A stretch of DNA of 11,725 nucleotides from assembly GCA_003105225.1 (NCBI GenBank), contig PQAK01000160.1, positions 1-11,725 of the forward strand. The letters run 5' to 3'. The notes under the pieces are model-generated. The model had not been told where the DNA came from. It worked only from the letters and a program-made list of their open reading frames with translations, and did no database searches. A program made the translations under genes and the position numbers. Below are positions 1-8,048 of the stretch, in pieces (positions within the stretch are counted from its first letter, which is position 1; each line of letters begins with the position of its first letter). The stretch is from Deltaproteobacteria bacterium. Lineage in GTDB: Bacteria > Desulfobacterota > Deferrimicrobia > Deferrimicrobiales > Deferrimicrobiaceae.

Positions 1-1
1 C

Positions 2-559
<558 letters not shown>

Positions 560-571
560 CAGGAGGCCTCC

Positions 572-1198
572 ATGTTCGTCGGGAAGAGGATGACGGAAAA
601 AGTGATCACGGCATCGCCGGAGGACACGCTCAAGCGGGCGGCGGACCTGCTGGCCGAGAACCGGATCCACCGGCTGCCGGTCGTCCGCGACGGCAAGCTC
701 GTCGGGATCCTCTCCGACTCGGACATCCGCAACGCCGCGGTGCGGAATCCCGTCCCGGGAAGCCCCGACGCGGGTGGAAAGACCGTGGGGGAAGTCATGA
801 CCCGGGAGGTCATCACCGTGACCCCGTGGGACACGGTGGAGGACGCCGTGCTCATCCTGCAGAAGAAGCGGCTGGGGGCGCTCCCGGTCGTCGAGGGCCA
901 CCGCGTCGTCGGGATCCTCACCAAGGCGGACGTCCTGGCGGCCCTGATCGAGACGCTGGACCTCGAAGGGATCGGCGTCCGGATCGAGGTCTTCCTCCCC
1001 CGGGACTTCGCGGCGGCGCGGCGGCTGGTCGCGGTGATCGGCGAGAAAGGGATCGACGTTCGAAGTCTCGTCCTGGCGCCCCACCGCGACCGGTACATCG
1101 CGTTCCTGCGGCTGGTGACGATCGACGTGCAGGCCGTCAAGGCCACGCTGCGGGACGCCGGGTTCCAGGTTGCGGAGCTCGAGGATTATCTCGAGTAG
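572..1198 (+). CDS. CBS-CBS-ACT domain protein (AcuB-like)
   Basis: This 208-residue protein has two CBS domains (about residues 8-56 and 74-126) and a C-terminal ACT-like domain (about 134-205, starting IGVRIEVFLPRD). Each CBS repeat ends in the nucleotide-contacting pattern: GILSDSDIRN and GILTKADVLAAL. Such Bateman modules bind adenine nucleotides and act as energy-status switches; ACT domains usually bind small metabolites, often amino acids. The start is supported by AGGAGG at 561-566, five bases before the ATG. It lies 12 bp after the deacetylase gene, so the two are probably co-transcribed. In Bacillus, AcuB (CBS plus ACT) and AcuC (deacetylase) are neighbours with the acetyltransferase AcuA, which regulates acetyl-CoA synthetase; the arrangement here echoes that. 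The domain call is firm; the regulatory target is inferred from neighbours only. No acuA is visible in the window. Confidence 0.88.
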   Translation: MFVGKRMTEKVITASPEDTLKRAADLLAENRIHRLPVVRDGKLVGILSDSDIRNAAVRNPVPGSPDAGGKTVGEVMTREVITVTPWDTVEDAVLILQKKRLGALPVVEGHRVVGILTKADVLAALIETLDLEGIGVRIEVFLPRDFAAARRLVAVIGEKGIDVRSLVLAPHRDRYIAFLRLVTIDVQAVKATLRDAGFQVAELEDYLE

Positions 1199-1215
1199 GC
1201 CGGGAGCTCACCCGG
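1178..1215. terminator. Possible bidirectional hairpin region between convergent genes
   Basis: Two short inverted repeats lie where the CBS-ACT gene and the GH15 gene converge. The first is CTCGAG-GATTAT-CTCGAG at 1178-1195, just before the TAG stop. The second is CCGGG-AGCTCA-CCCGG at 1200-1215. Neither is followed by a T tract on either strand, so a classical intrinsic terminator is not demonstrated. The position between convergent stop codons nine bases apart is the main argument for a termination role. Confidence 0.25.
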
Positions 1216-3613
1216 GGATCCGGACATCGACCCGGTAATCCCTGCCCTCCCAGCGCCCCTCCTCTTTCCAGAAAAACGTGAACCGGATCGTACCCTTGCT
1301 CCCCGGTAGTACGGGGATATCGACGTATTCGATCCCCAACGCCGTCGATGCGGGGTGCGTGTCCTGCGAAGTTGCCCATTCATCGCGCGTCCAATGGAGA
1401 AGAAAGGGCGCCCCCGCCTGGATTCGAAGGGTATCCCCTTCCCGGACGGCGGGGACCTGGCGGTTATGCTTCCAGATTTCCCGGCGACTGCGGGTCCTTC
1501 CCTGGGGCAGGTAGCGTCCCGCAACCTCGGGGATGAGGTCGAATACCCTGCCGTCGCTCACCGACCGGAGCAGCTTGATGTACTCGGCATGCGCCCACAT
1601 CAGCGGCCTGGCGGAACCGGTCGGCCGGCCGAGGAACATATAGAGGTCCGGCCGGTCGGGCTCGTCCCAAACCTGTTCTGCCAACAGGCCGGTCGGGGAA
1701 GCGAACCCTTCCATCGCGTGGAGATGAGGCCGCGGGTCCCGTCCCGCGGCCAGTTCGTAATGCCCCCGCTCCCCCGTGAGGAGCGGCCAGGCGCGCCCCT
1801 TCCCGAACCCTTCGAAGGGCCCTCCGTCCCCCCTCTGGCCGTACCCGTCGTGGTTGTACCTTCGCCAGCAGGACCCATACGGCGTATCCACCTTGAGAAC
1901 GGCATCCAGGACGCGCACGGAATCCAAGACGACCGGGTCGGCGGCGTCGCGGATCCCGTAACGGACCAGTTCCAGGAAGCCCCCGTCCACGATCTCCTTC
2001 GCCGGGAACCTCCAGGAGGTTCCCGGCGGCCGGTTGGCGAGGGCAAGGAACCCGCGGTTGGGATCCTCGTTGGGGCACGGGTTGCCGATGTCGACGGGAA
2101 GGATTCGGATGAAATGCCGGGAGATCCCCCGAACGAGCGTTCCTTCCGTGGTCGCCATCCACGCTTCGACGTGACTTTCTAGGAAGTCGGCGTAATCCTC
2201 CAGAAAACCGGCCGAAGCCGCATCTCCCCTCTCGCGGGCGAAGGTCGCCGCGCAAAGGAGCGCTGCGATATTGGAGGCGATCGTGGAGGGCGAATAGCCT
2301 CCCGCCTCTTCCCACCGCTCCTGCTGGGTCGCCGGACCGTGGAGAACCAGGTACCGGGCCGCTCTCATCACCATCGGGTAGGGATCGAAGTTCCCGAGAT
2401 CGCCTTTGCGGAGGAGGCGCCATGCAAGCAGGATGGGAAAGGCCACTTCGTCAAGCTGAATGCCCTTCCAGTACGTTTCTCCGTCGATCCAGAAGTTCTG
2501 GGAGAATCCCCCGTCCTCGTGCTGGCTGACGGCCAGGTAGATCAGCGCGCGCAGGGGCGACTCGGTGTTCCCCGCGGCAAGAAGCCCCGTAGCCGTGTTG
2601 ACCAGGTCTCTCGTCCAGACGAGGTGATAGCCGCCCCGGTCCCTGTCGTCCTTCGCTTCGCCCCACGGGATGGACAGGGAGGCGATGAAGGCGCCGGGAA
2701 ACGTCTTGTCTTCATGGGCCAGGAGAAGACTGTAGCTCCCGTGGTAAAGGTCCCCCCCGTCGCCCGAAACCCGGTCGAGAGGGAGGATCGGCCGACACGA
2801 CCGGTTCCATTGGTCGGCGTACCGTTCCAGGTGCGCGGCGAACGGGATTGCGAGAGACTCCAGCAGCGTCGTCACCGCGTTGTGCAGTCCGTCGCCGAAG
2901 GCCAGCCCCAGGGTAAACTCCCTGCTGCCGTCCAGGGCCAGCTCGCCGGTGAGAGCCAGGTTCCCGTCGAGGGCCTTTTCGAATTCCCAATCCATCCGGA
3001 AGTTGCCCGCAAGGTCCGTCCATCCGTCGCTTTTCCCCACGTAGCCGCAAGACAGGCGCGAGAAGGGAACGGTGGCGGCCAGCGCGAGCCAGGCCCCTTC
3101 TTTCTCGGCGGTCAGGATACGCCTGCCCGCGAATTCCGCCACGAAACCGTTGTTCCCCCATCCTCCCACGCCGAGGTGAGGGGCGCACAGCGCGTAGAAC
3201 CGAAGACGGTCCAGGAACGGATCCTCGCCCGACAGTTTCGTATTCAGGAGGAGGCACGGCAGGTGGGGGTCGGATATCACCTCCTTGACGATGGAATAGC
3301 GTCCTTGCGGATCGGAATTGGTGATCCGGTACCCCAGGACGTGACGGGAGAGGCGTTCCGTCCGGGAACGGAGATGGCGTTTTTCCTCGTGAAACAGGGC
3401 CTCTCCATCGGTGACGAGGTACTGGAGGTCCCGGAGCTGCGGACGGTCCACCGTCGGGTAGTAGACCTCGGTGACGATGCCGTTCCAGATCGTGAACCAG
3501 ATCTTGCTGGAACTTGCGTAGGCCGTGCCGATCCCGTCCTTGTCGCCGTGGGTCCACCGCGGGGGGATACCCGGCCGTCCGAAAGCATCCCCGCGTTCGG
3601 GATCAAGCCCCAT
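1208..3613 (-). CDS. Glycoside hydrolase family 15 glucoamylase / glucodextranase-type enzyme
   Basis: This 801-residue protein fits the bacterial GH15 plan: an N-terminal beta-sandwich (about residues 20-280), an (alpha/alpha)6 barrel (about 290-690), and a C-terminal beta region (about 700-801) like the extra domain of glucodextranases. GH15 enzymes hydrolyse terminal alpha-glucosidic bonds with inversion, releasing beta-D-glucose. The probable general acid lies in RWEEAGGYSPSTIA (E435/E436) and the general base in AEQVWDEP (E646). The sugar-binding segment GGYHLVWTRDLV (about 328-339) is also present. No signal peptide is seen, so the enzyme is probably cytoplasmic and acts on internal glycogen or imported oligosaccharides; characterised glucodextranases are usually secreted. 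I chose the ATG at 3613 because AAAGGA lies six bases upstream. An in-frame ATG at 3658 overlaps the -10 box. The gene is divergent from the glucose dehydrogenase-like gene. GH15 trehalase is an alternative, less likely given the domain plan. Confidence 0.9.
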   Translation of the reverse strand: MGLDPERGDAFGRPGIPPRWTHGDKDGIGTAYASSSKIWFTIWNGIVTEVYYPTVDRPQLRDLQYLVTDGEALFHEEKRHLRSRTERLSRHVLGYRITNSDPQGRYSIVKEVISDPHLPCLLLNTKLSGEDPFLDRLRFYALCAPHLGVGGWGNNGFVAEFAGRRILTAEKEGAWLALAATVPFSRLSCGYVGKSDGWTDLAGNFRMDWEFEKALDGNLALTGELALDGSREFTLGLAFGDGLHNAVTTLLESLAIPFAAHLERYADQWNRSCRPILPLDRVSGDGGDLYHGSYSLLLAHEDKTFPGAFIASLSIPWGEAKDDRDRGGYHLVWTRDLVNTATGLLAAGNTESPLRALIYLAVSQHEDGGFSQNFWIDGETYWKGIQLDEVAFPILLAWRLLRKGDLGNFDPYPMVMRAARYLVLHGPATQQERWEEAGGYSPSTIASNIAALLCAATFARERGDAASAGFLEDYADFLESHVEAWMATTEGTLVRGISRHFIRILPVDIGNPCPNEDPNRGFLALANRPPGTSWRFPAKEIVDGGFLELVRYGIRDAADPVVLDSVRVLDAVLKVDTPYGSCWRRYNHDGYGQRGDGGPFEGFGKGRAWPLLTGERGHYELAAGRDPRPHLHAMEGFASPTGLLAEQVWDEPDRPDLYMFLGRPTGSARPLMWAHAEYIKLLRSVSDGRVFDLIPEVAGRYLPQGRTRSRREIWKHNRQVPAVREGDTLRIQAGAPFLLHWTRDEWATSQDTHPASTALGIEYVDIPVLPGSKGTIRFTFFWKEEGRWEGRDYRVDVRIPG

Positions 3614-3619
3614 AACGGG

Positions 3620-3625
3620 TCCTTT
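3620..3625 (-). promoter_or_regulatory. Ribosome binding site deciding the GH15 start
   Basis: On the minus strand AAAGGA lies six bases before the ATG at 3613. The longer in-frame start at 3658 has no purine-rich sequence before it and would lie upstream of the predicted transcription start. Confidence 0.6.
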
Positions 3626-3656
3626 CGGTCTTCGGCAGTTTATTGGAGCACATCCC

Positions 3657-3664
3657 ATTATAAT
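3657..3664. promoter_or_regulatory. Symmetric divergent -10 element ATTATAAT (GH15 gene and glucose dehydrogenase-like gene)
   Basis: The octamer ATTATAAT is its own reverse complement and contains TATAAT on the plus strand (3659-3664) and on the minus strand (3657-3662). It is the most AT-rich spot in the 132 bp between the divergent GH15 and SDR genes. I find no good -35 at 16-18 bp on either side (minus candidate GGATTC at 3680-3685; plus candidate CAGTTT at 3636-3641, both poor). Predicted starts give a leader of about 37 nt for the GH15 gene and about 75 nt for the SDR gene. The call rests on the perfect -10 and its position. Confidence 0.55.
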
Positions 3665-3745
3665 AAATCATGAGGAGACGAATCCCGGTCCCATGGGGGG
3701 CCAACGCAGCGGGGGACACATCAACTTTCGAAAGGAGGACCCTTC

Positions 3746-4552
3746 ATGGAACCGAACCCGCTGAAAGGCCAGCCGGCCCTCGTCACCGGGGCCAACTCCG
3801 GCATCGGTTGCGCCGTGGCGAAGGCCCTCGCCGCCGCGGGCGCTCCCGTCGTCGTGAATTACGTCGTGGATCCCGCCGCCGCTGACCGGGTTGTCGACGA
3901 AATCCGGTCGTCGGGGGGCCAGGCCATGGCGATCCAGGCCGACGTCGGCCGGGAGGACCAGGTGCAGTCCATGTACCGCAAGATGTTCGAGGCCTACGGC
4001 ACCATCCACATTCTCGTGAATAACGCGGGGCTCCAGAGGGATGCCGCCTTCGTCGAGATGACCCTGCACGACTGGGAATTCGTGCTCTCGGTCAACCTCA
4101 CCGGCCAATTCCTGTGCGCACGCGAGGCGGCGCGGGAATTCCTCCGCCGCGGCGTGGCCCCGGAGGTCTCGTGCGCCGCGGGGAAGATCCTCTGCATGTC
4201 GTCCGTCCACGAGGTGATCCCCTGGGCGGGGCATGTCAACTACGCCGCCTCCAAGGGCGGGGTGATGCTGCTGATGAAATCCCTGGCGCAGGAGCTGGCC
4301 CCCCACCGCATCCGCGTCAACAGCCTCTGTCCCGGCGCGATCCGGACGCCCATCAACGTTTCCGCCTGGTCCACGCCCGAGGCGCTTGCCAATCTCCTCA
4401 CCCTGATCCCTTACGGCCGCGTGGGAGACCCGGAGGACATCGGCCGCGCCGCCGTCTGGCTCGCATCCGATGCATCCGATTACGTGAACGGGACGTCCCT
4501 TTTCATCGACGGCGGCATGACGCTTTTCCCCGGGTTTTCCACGAACGGGTGA
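3746..4552 (+). CDS. SDR-family glucose 1-dehydrogenase-like oxidoreductase
   Basis: This is a 268-residue classical short-chain dehydrogenase. Visible elements are the Rossmann motif TGANSGIG (14-21), NNAG (92-95), Asn117, Ser153, and the catalytic Tyr166/Lys170 in YAASK. The stretch MSSVHEVIPW...HVNYAASKGG (151-172), followed by PGAIRTPIN (196-204) and the C-terminal SLFIDGGMTLFPGF, is very close to that of Bacillus-type glucose 1-dehydrogenases, which oxidise beta-D-glucose to gluconolactone with NAD(P)+. The residues after the second beta strand read NYVVD, without the Arg common in NADP-preferring members, so cofactor preference may differ. The start is firm: AAAGGAGG at 3731-3738 lies seven bases before the ATG. 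It is divergent from the GH15 glucoamylase gene, whose product would be its substrate, and convergent with the M16 gene. SDR specificity is easily misassigned, so the glucose assignment is probable rather than proven. Confidence 0.85.
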   Translation: MEPNPLKGQPALVTGANSGIGCAVAKALAAAGAPVVVNYVVDPAAADRVVDEIRSSGGQAMAIQADVGREDQVQSMYRKMFEAYGTIHILVNNAGLQRDAAFVEMTLHDWEFVLSVNLTGQFLCAREAAREFLRRGVAPEVSCAAGKILCMSSVHEVIPWAGHVNYAASKGGVMLLMKSLAQELAPHRIRVNSLCPGAIRTPINVSAWSTPEALANLLTLIPYGRVGDPEDIGRAAVWLASDASDYVNGTSLFIDGGMTLFPGFSTNG

Positions 4553-4566
4553 AACGCCGCCGTCCT

Positions 4567-7236
4567 TTACGGGTTCGTCTCCGGGCCGAGGATCACCTGG
4601 ACGAACCCCGCAGGCCGGATCCACTTTGAGAATGCCGCCTGCACCTGTTCCGGCGTGGTCTCCAGGTACCGCTTCGCCGCCCGGAGCGGCTCGTCCAGCG
4701 GCAGGTCGTCCTGCGACAGGCGGAGCAGTTCCCCGGCGATCCCGTCCACGCTCGATTCGGAGAGGGATATCCCCCGAACCAGGAGCGCCTTCGCCTGCAG
4801 GAGCTCTCCCGGGGAAACCGGGCTCTCCTGCATCTCCCGGAGATTGCGCTCCACGATGGCGCGGGCCTTCGACACGTCCGGAGGATCGCAGCCGTAGAAG
4901 ACCGCATAGGTCCCGCGGGTCTTCCCGGCATCGAGCACCGCTTCCACGACGTAGACCAGTCCCGCCTCCTCGCGCAGGTCGCGATACAGCCGGGTGGAGT
5001 AAAACGCGCCCGCGAGTACATGCGTGCCTACCTGCAGGGCGTAGTAATCGGGGTGAGAGCGCGTCAGCCCCAGCGTCTCCGCGAGCGTCACCTCGTCCTG
5101 CACCCGGCTCGCATCCGGGATCGCCGCGGCTGCGGGAGCGTTGTCCGGCACGGGCGGGGGATCGGTCCCGGGCCGCGGCCCCGCCGATTTCCACCCCTCG
5201 AAATATTTCCCGATGACCGCTTTCGCGCGATCGACGGTCACGTCTCCGATGACGACGATGGTCGTCATGTCGGGGCGGAAGACATTGTCGTGGTAAGCAC
5301 GGACGTCGTCCAGGGACAGGCTCCTCACGGTGGCGGGCGTCGCCTGCCGCAGCATGGGATCGCCGGCCGGATAAAGCCGCGCCCGCAAAATCCGACGGGA
5401 GAGATGGGACGGGCTCTTGAGCTCCCCCTCGACCGAGCCCGCCGTCGCTTCCCGCACGGTCCGGAACGCCGCCTCCGGAAGGGCCGGCCGAAGCAGGTTC
5501 TCCGCGAGGAGCTCGACTCCGCGTTCGAATCCTTCCGTCGGAACCCTCAAGAAAAAGCTCGTCCCCGCCGACGCGGTGGCCGCAATGTTGTCCAGCGCCT
5601 CCTGGAAGGCGAGCCTGTCCAGAGCAGCCGTGCCGTACGGGAAGAGGTTCTCCAGGATGCGGTCGATCCCTTCCTTCCCCTCCGGCGCCTGCAGGCCGGC
5701 GTTGCTCCGGACCCTTCCGGAGACGATCACCGTCCTGCTGATGGTCTCCGGCTGGACGATCAGGCGCAGGCCGTTCTCCAGCGTGACATCGGCAGGCTTC
5801 ACCCGCAATGCGGGAACCGCAGGCGCTGCCGTCACCTCCTTCGCCCAGGCGGGGAGACGAGCCTGTTTCGACGGACGCCGTGCAAACGACTCCCCGCCCC
5901 GGAATCCTTTCGTCGAGACCGGCGCTCCCGACGGCCGCGGCGTCAGCAAAGCCGTTACGGCGGTCGCGTTCACGAGGTACTCCCGGGCGACGCGGTTGAC
6001 GTCCGCCGCCGTGACCTTCCGGATCGCCTCGATATCGTCGTCCGGGGAGTTCCGCCCCTCGACAGCGAGCGCCTGGGACCATGCCGCGGCAAGCCCCTGC
6101 ACCGAGTTCTTCCGGAACTCGGCGTCGGCGATCTCGCGCCGCTTCGCCGCCTCCACGAGGTCCGGCGGGATGCCGTTGCGCGCATACCCTTCGAGGATCT
6201 CCTTCATTGCGGCGACCAGCACGGCCCCGTCTCCCCCCCGGGGGAAAGCGGCCGCTGCATAGCCGAATGCCGCCTTCGGGAAAGCCTCCCCGTCAAACCC
6301 CGCCGAAAGCGCCTTCCCTTCCGGCACCAGCGCATAGAGGTTCCCCCGCGGGCTGTCCAGGACATCCGCCAGGATCTGCCCGGAGGCGAAGTCCGGGCTT
6401 TCGAACCCCGGCAGGCGGTACGCGACGGCGGCCATGCCGTTCGGCATGTCGGTATCGAGCTCGATGAGGCGGGGCGCAAGCGGCTTCAGGCGGACCTCGG
6501 GCCGAGCGGGGACGCGGCGGCGCGGGATCGCTCCGAAATGTCGCTTCACCGCCGCGAGCGCGCGGCCGGGATCGACATCCCCCACGACGACGAGAATCGC
6601 GTTGTTCGGCCCGTACCAGTCCTTGTGGAATTTCTTCAGCATCGCCCCCGTCGTCTTCTGAAAGGATGGGCGGGTTCCCAAGGCGTCGTGGGCATAGGGC
6701 GTGCCCGCGAACAGCGCGGCGAGAAGACGGGTGTAGAAGACGTATTCGGGATCGGACAGGTCCTGCGCCACCTCCTGCTCGATCGCCCCGCGCTCCTGCC
6801 TCCAGAGTTTTTCCGCGTCGAGGACGGCCCGCATCCGGATCGACTCGATTCGCAGCGCGGTCTCGAGGGCATCGACGGGGACGGTAAGATAATATTGCGT
6901 CACCGCCTGCTGGGTGTCTGCGTTGAATTCCCCTCCCAGCAAAGCCACGATGGTGGAGAGCTGGGATGCGGAGAGCCCCGGGCTCCCCCGGAACATCATG
7001 TGCTCCTGGGCGTGGGCCATCCCGGGGAATCCTTCCGGCGCCTCGTTCGAGCCTGCGAGGTAATTGACCTCCGTCGTCACGACCGGGGCCAGCGCGTTCC
7101 GTACAATGACGACGCGGAGTCCATTCGGGAGGGTTGCGCGGACGACCTCCCCGTTCGCAGAAGCCATCGCGGAGACCGCTGCGAATAGCAGCGCCGCGGC
7201 GGCGAAAAATGCGATCCCCGTGGGTTTCAGACGCAT
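4567..7236 (-). CDS. Secreted M16-family (insulinase/pitrilysin) zinc metallopeptidase, two-domain single chain
   Basis: This 889-residue protein begins with a signal peptide (residues 1-27: MRLKP, a hydrophobic core, then ASA before N28), so it is exported to the periplasm. The first M16 half carries the inverted zinc motif H75-A-Q-E78-H79 and the distal zinc ligand E155 in ERGAIEQEV. The second half starts near residue 480; at the equivalent place it has R526-I-L-E529-N530, so the zinc-binding histidines are lost. One active and one degenerate half in one chain is the normal plan for this branch. The motif FYSTRLYRDLREEAGLVY (745-762) is the conserved C-terminal segment of the family. The start is supported by AAGGAG at 7245-7250, eight bases upstream. 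The gene begins 23 bp after otsB on the same strand, suggesting co-transcription. Substrates are probably peptides or small unfolded proteins; specificity is unknown. Confidence 0.92.
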   Translation of the reverse strand: MRLKPTGIAFFAAAALLFAAVSAMASANGEVVRATLPNGLRVVIVRNALAPVVTTEVNYLAGSNEAPEGFPGMAHAQEHMMFRGSPGLSASQLSTIVALLGGEFNADTQQAVTQYYLTVPVDALETALRIESIRMRAVLDAEKLWRQERGAIEQEVAQDLSDPEYVFYTRLLAALFAGTPYAHDALGTRPSFQKTTGAMLKKFHKDWYGPNNAILVVVGDVDPGRALAAVKRHFGAIPRRRVPARPEVRLKPLAPRLIELDTDMPNGMAAVAYRLPGFESPDFASGQILADVLDSPRGNLYALVPEGKALSAGFDGEAFPKAAFGYAAAAFPRGGDGAVLVAAMKEILEGYARNGIPPDLVEAAKRREIADAEFRKNSVQGLAAAWSQALAVEGRNSPDDDIEAIRKVTAADVNRVAREYLVNATAVTALLTPRPSGAPVSTKGFRGGESFARRPSKQARLPAWAKEVTAAPAVPALRVKPADVTLENGLRLIVQPETISRTVIVSGRVRSNAGLQAPEGKEGIDRILENLFPYGTAALDRLAFQEALDNIAATASAGTSFFLRVPTEGFERGVELLAENLLRPALPEAAFRTVREATAGSVEGELKSPSHLSRRILRARLYPAGDPMLRQATPATVRSLSLDDVRAYHDNVFRPDMTTIVVIGDVTVDRAKAVIGKYFEGWKSAGPRPGTDPPPVPDNAPAAAAIPDASRVQDEVTLAETLGLTRSHPDYYALQVGTHVLAGAFYSTRLYRDLREEAGLVYVVEAVLDAGKTRGTYAVFYGCDPPDVSKARAIVERNLREMQESPVSPGELLQAKALLVRGISLSESSVDGIAGELLRLSQDDLPLDEPLRAAKRYLETTPEQVQAAFSKWIRPAGFVQVILGPETNP

Positions 7237-7259
7237 GGTGTTTTCTCCTTATGGGATCT

Positions 7260-8048
7260 TCACGCGGGTTCCTGCGCGGCGATACGATCCCGCAGCCCCC
7301 GGACGGTGCGGGCAAGGCCGACCGGCCCGTCCACACGGAGCGCCCCGGGGACCCGGACCCCGTCCCCCACGGCAACCGCCGTCCCCCGCTTTGTGATCAC
7401 CCAGCGCATCGCCACGGCGTCGTTTTCGTCGTCGCCGGCATAGAAGATCCGATCCTCGGATGGATCGAGCCCGAGGATCCTGCAGAGCCTCCGGACGCCG
7501 AAGGACTTGTTCACCGAAGGGAAAAACTGCACCTCCGCCGCGGCGGAGCCCTCGTAGACCCGGATCCCCGGGCGTTTTTTCAGGTCCCGCAGGAGGGGAA
7601 ACAGCATGCAAAGCGCCTCGGGCATGACGCGGCGAAAATGCACCGCGACGGACCATCGCTTGTCCTCCAGGTCCACCCCGGGAAATGCCCGGATTCTCGT
7701 CATCTCGGGAAGAACGGCCTCCCGCGCCTCTTCCAATCTCTTCTCCGCCTTCTCCCCCGGGCGGATCCGGTGCCCCCCCGGCAGGCGCCATTCCAGTCCG
7801 CTCCCCCCTCCCAGGAAGAGGGCCGGGACCGGAATCCGGGGAGCCAAGTCCTCCAGGGAACGGCTCGAAAGGACCGCCACCCGGTTCCGGGAATCCGCGG
7901 CAAGGGATTTCAGCAGCGACAGGGACTCGGGGTGAAGCCGCGCGGCGTTCCGGTCGGGAACCAGGGGGGACAGGGTCCCGTCGAAGTCGAATATCCACAG
8001 CCTCAAGGAGCCGCCTTCGCGTTTCACCTCATCCCGCCCCGCGCTCAT
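7260..8048 (-). CDS. otsB: Trehalose-6-phosphate phosphatase
   Basis: This HAD-superfamily phosphatase (262 residues from the start chosen) converts trehalose 6-phosphate to trehalose in the cytoplasm. HAD motif I is DFDGTLSP with the nucleophile D21 and acid D23. Motif II is the Ser in VLSSRS (about 59-64). Motif III is K181 in SVNKSFG. Motif IV is GDDEND (205-210), binding magnesium. The length and the cap domain between motifs II and III fit stand-alone OtsB proteins. I chose the ATG at 8048, which overlaps the end of otsA by 20 bases and has GGAAAG eight bases upstream. An in-frame GTG at 8027, just after the otsA stop, and an ATG at 8084 are alternatives. The overlap suggests translational coupling with otsA. 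Identity is well supported by the motifs together with the adjacent otsA. Confidence 0.93.
   Translation of the reverse strand: MSAGRDEVKREGGSLRLWIFDFDGTLSPLVPDRNAARLHPESLSLLKSLAADSRNRVAVLSSRSLEDLAPRIPVPALFLGGGSGLEWRLPGGHRIRPGEKAEKRLEEAREAVLPEMTRIRAFPGVDLEDKRWSVAVHFRRVMPEALCMLFPLLRDLKKRPGIRVYEGSAAAEVQFFPSVNKSFGVRRLCRILGLDPSEDRIFYAGDDENDAVAMRWVITKRGTAVAVGDGVRVPGALRVDGPVGLARTVRGLRDRIAAQEPA

Noticed and set aside
1208..3613. GH15 trehalase linked to the trehalose genes
   Set aside because: GH15 trehalases are shorter and lack the C-terminal extra domain seen here; the glucoamylase/glucodextranase plan fits better, although substrate cannot be fixed from sequence.
3614..3658. Longer N-terminus for the GH15 enzyme from the ATG at 3658
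   Set aside because: That ATG overlaps the predicted -10 box and has no ribosome binding site; the ATG at 3613 has AAAGGA correctly spaced.
2339..3673. A 444-codon plus-strand open frame opposite the GH15 gene
   Set aside because: It is a shadow of the GH15 reading frame with no recognisable motif.
4540..4580. Possible terminator between the convergent SDR and M16 genes
   Set aside because: ACGGGT occurs twice but as a direct repeat, and the ACGAAC/GTTCGT pair would need a loop of about 20 bases or more; there is no T tract. I see no convincing terminator in the 14-bp gap.
3668..6082. An open frame of about 800 codons on the minus strand across the SDR and M16 genes
   Set aside because: It is antisense or out of frame to two genes with clear catalytic motifs, has a low-complexity Arg/Gly/Pro-rich translation, and is the expected by-product of GC-rich codon use.
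5020..7188. A 722-codon plus-strand open frame opposite the M16 gene
   Set aside because: It is antisense to a motif-confirmed peptidase gene, with skewed Arg/Pro/Gly composition and no family resemblance.
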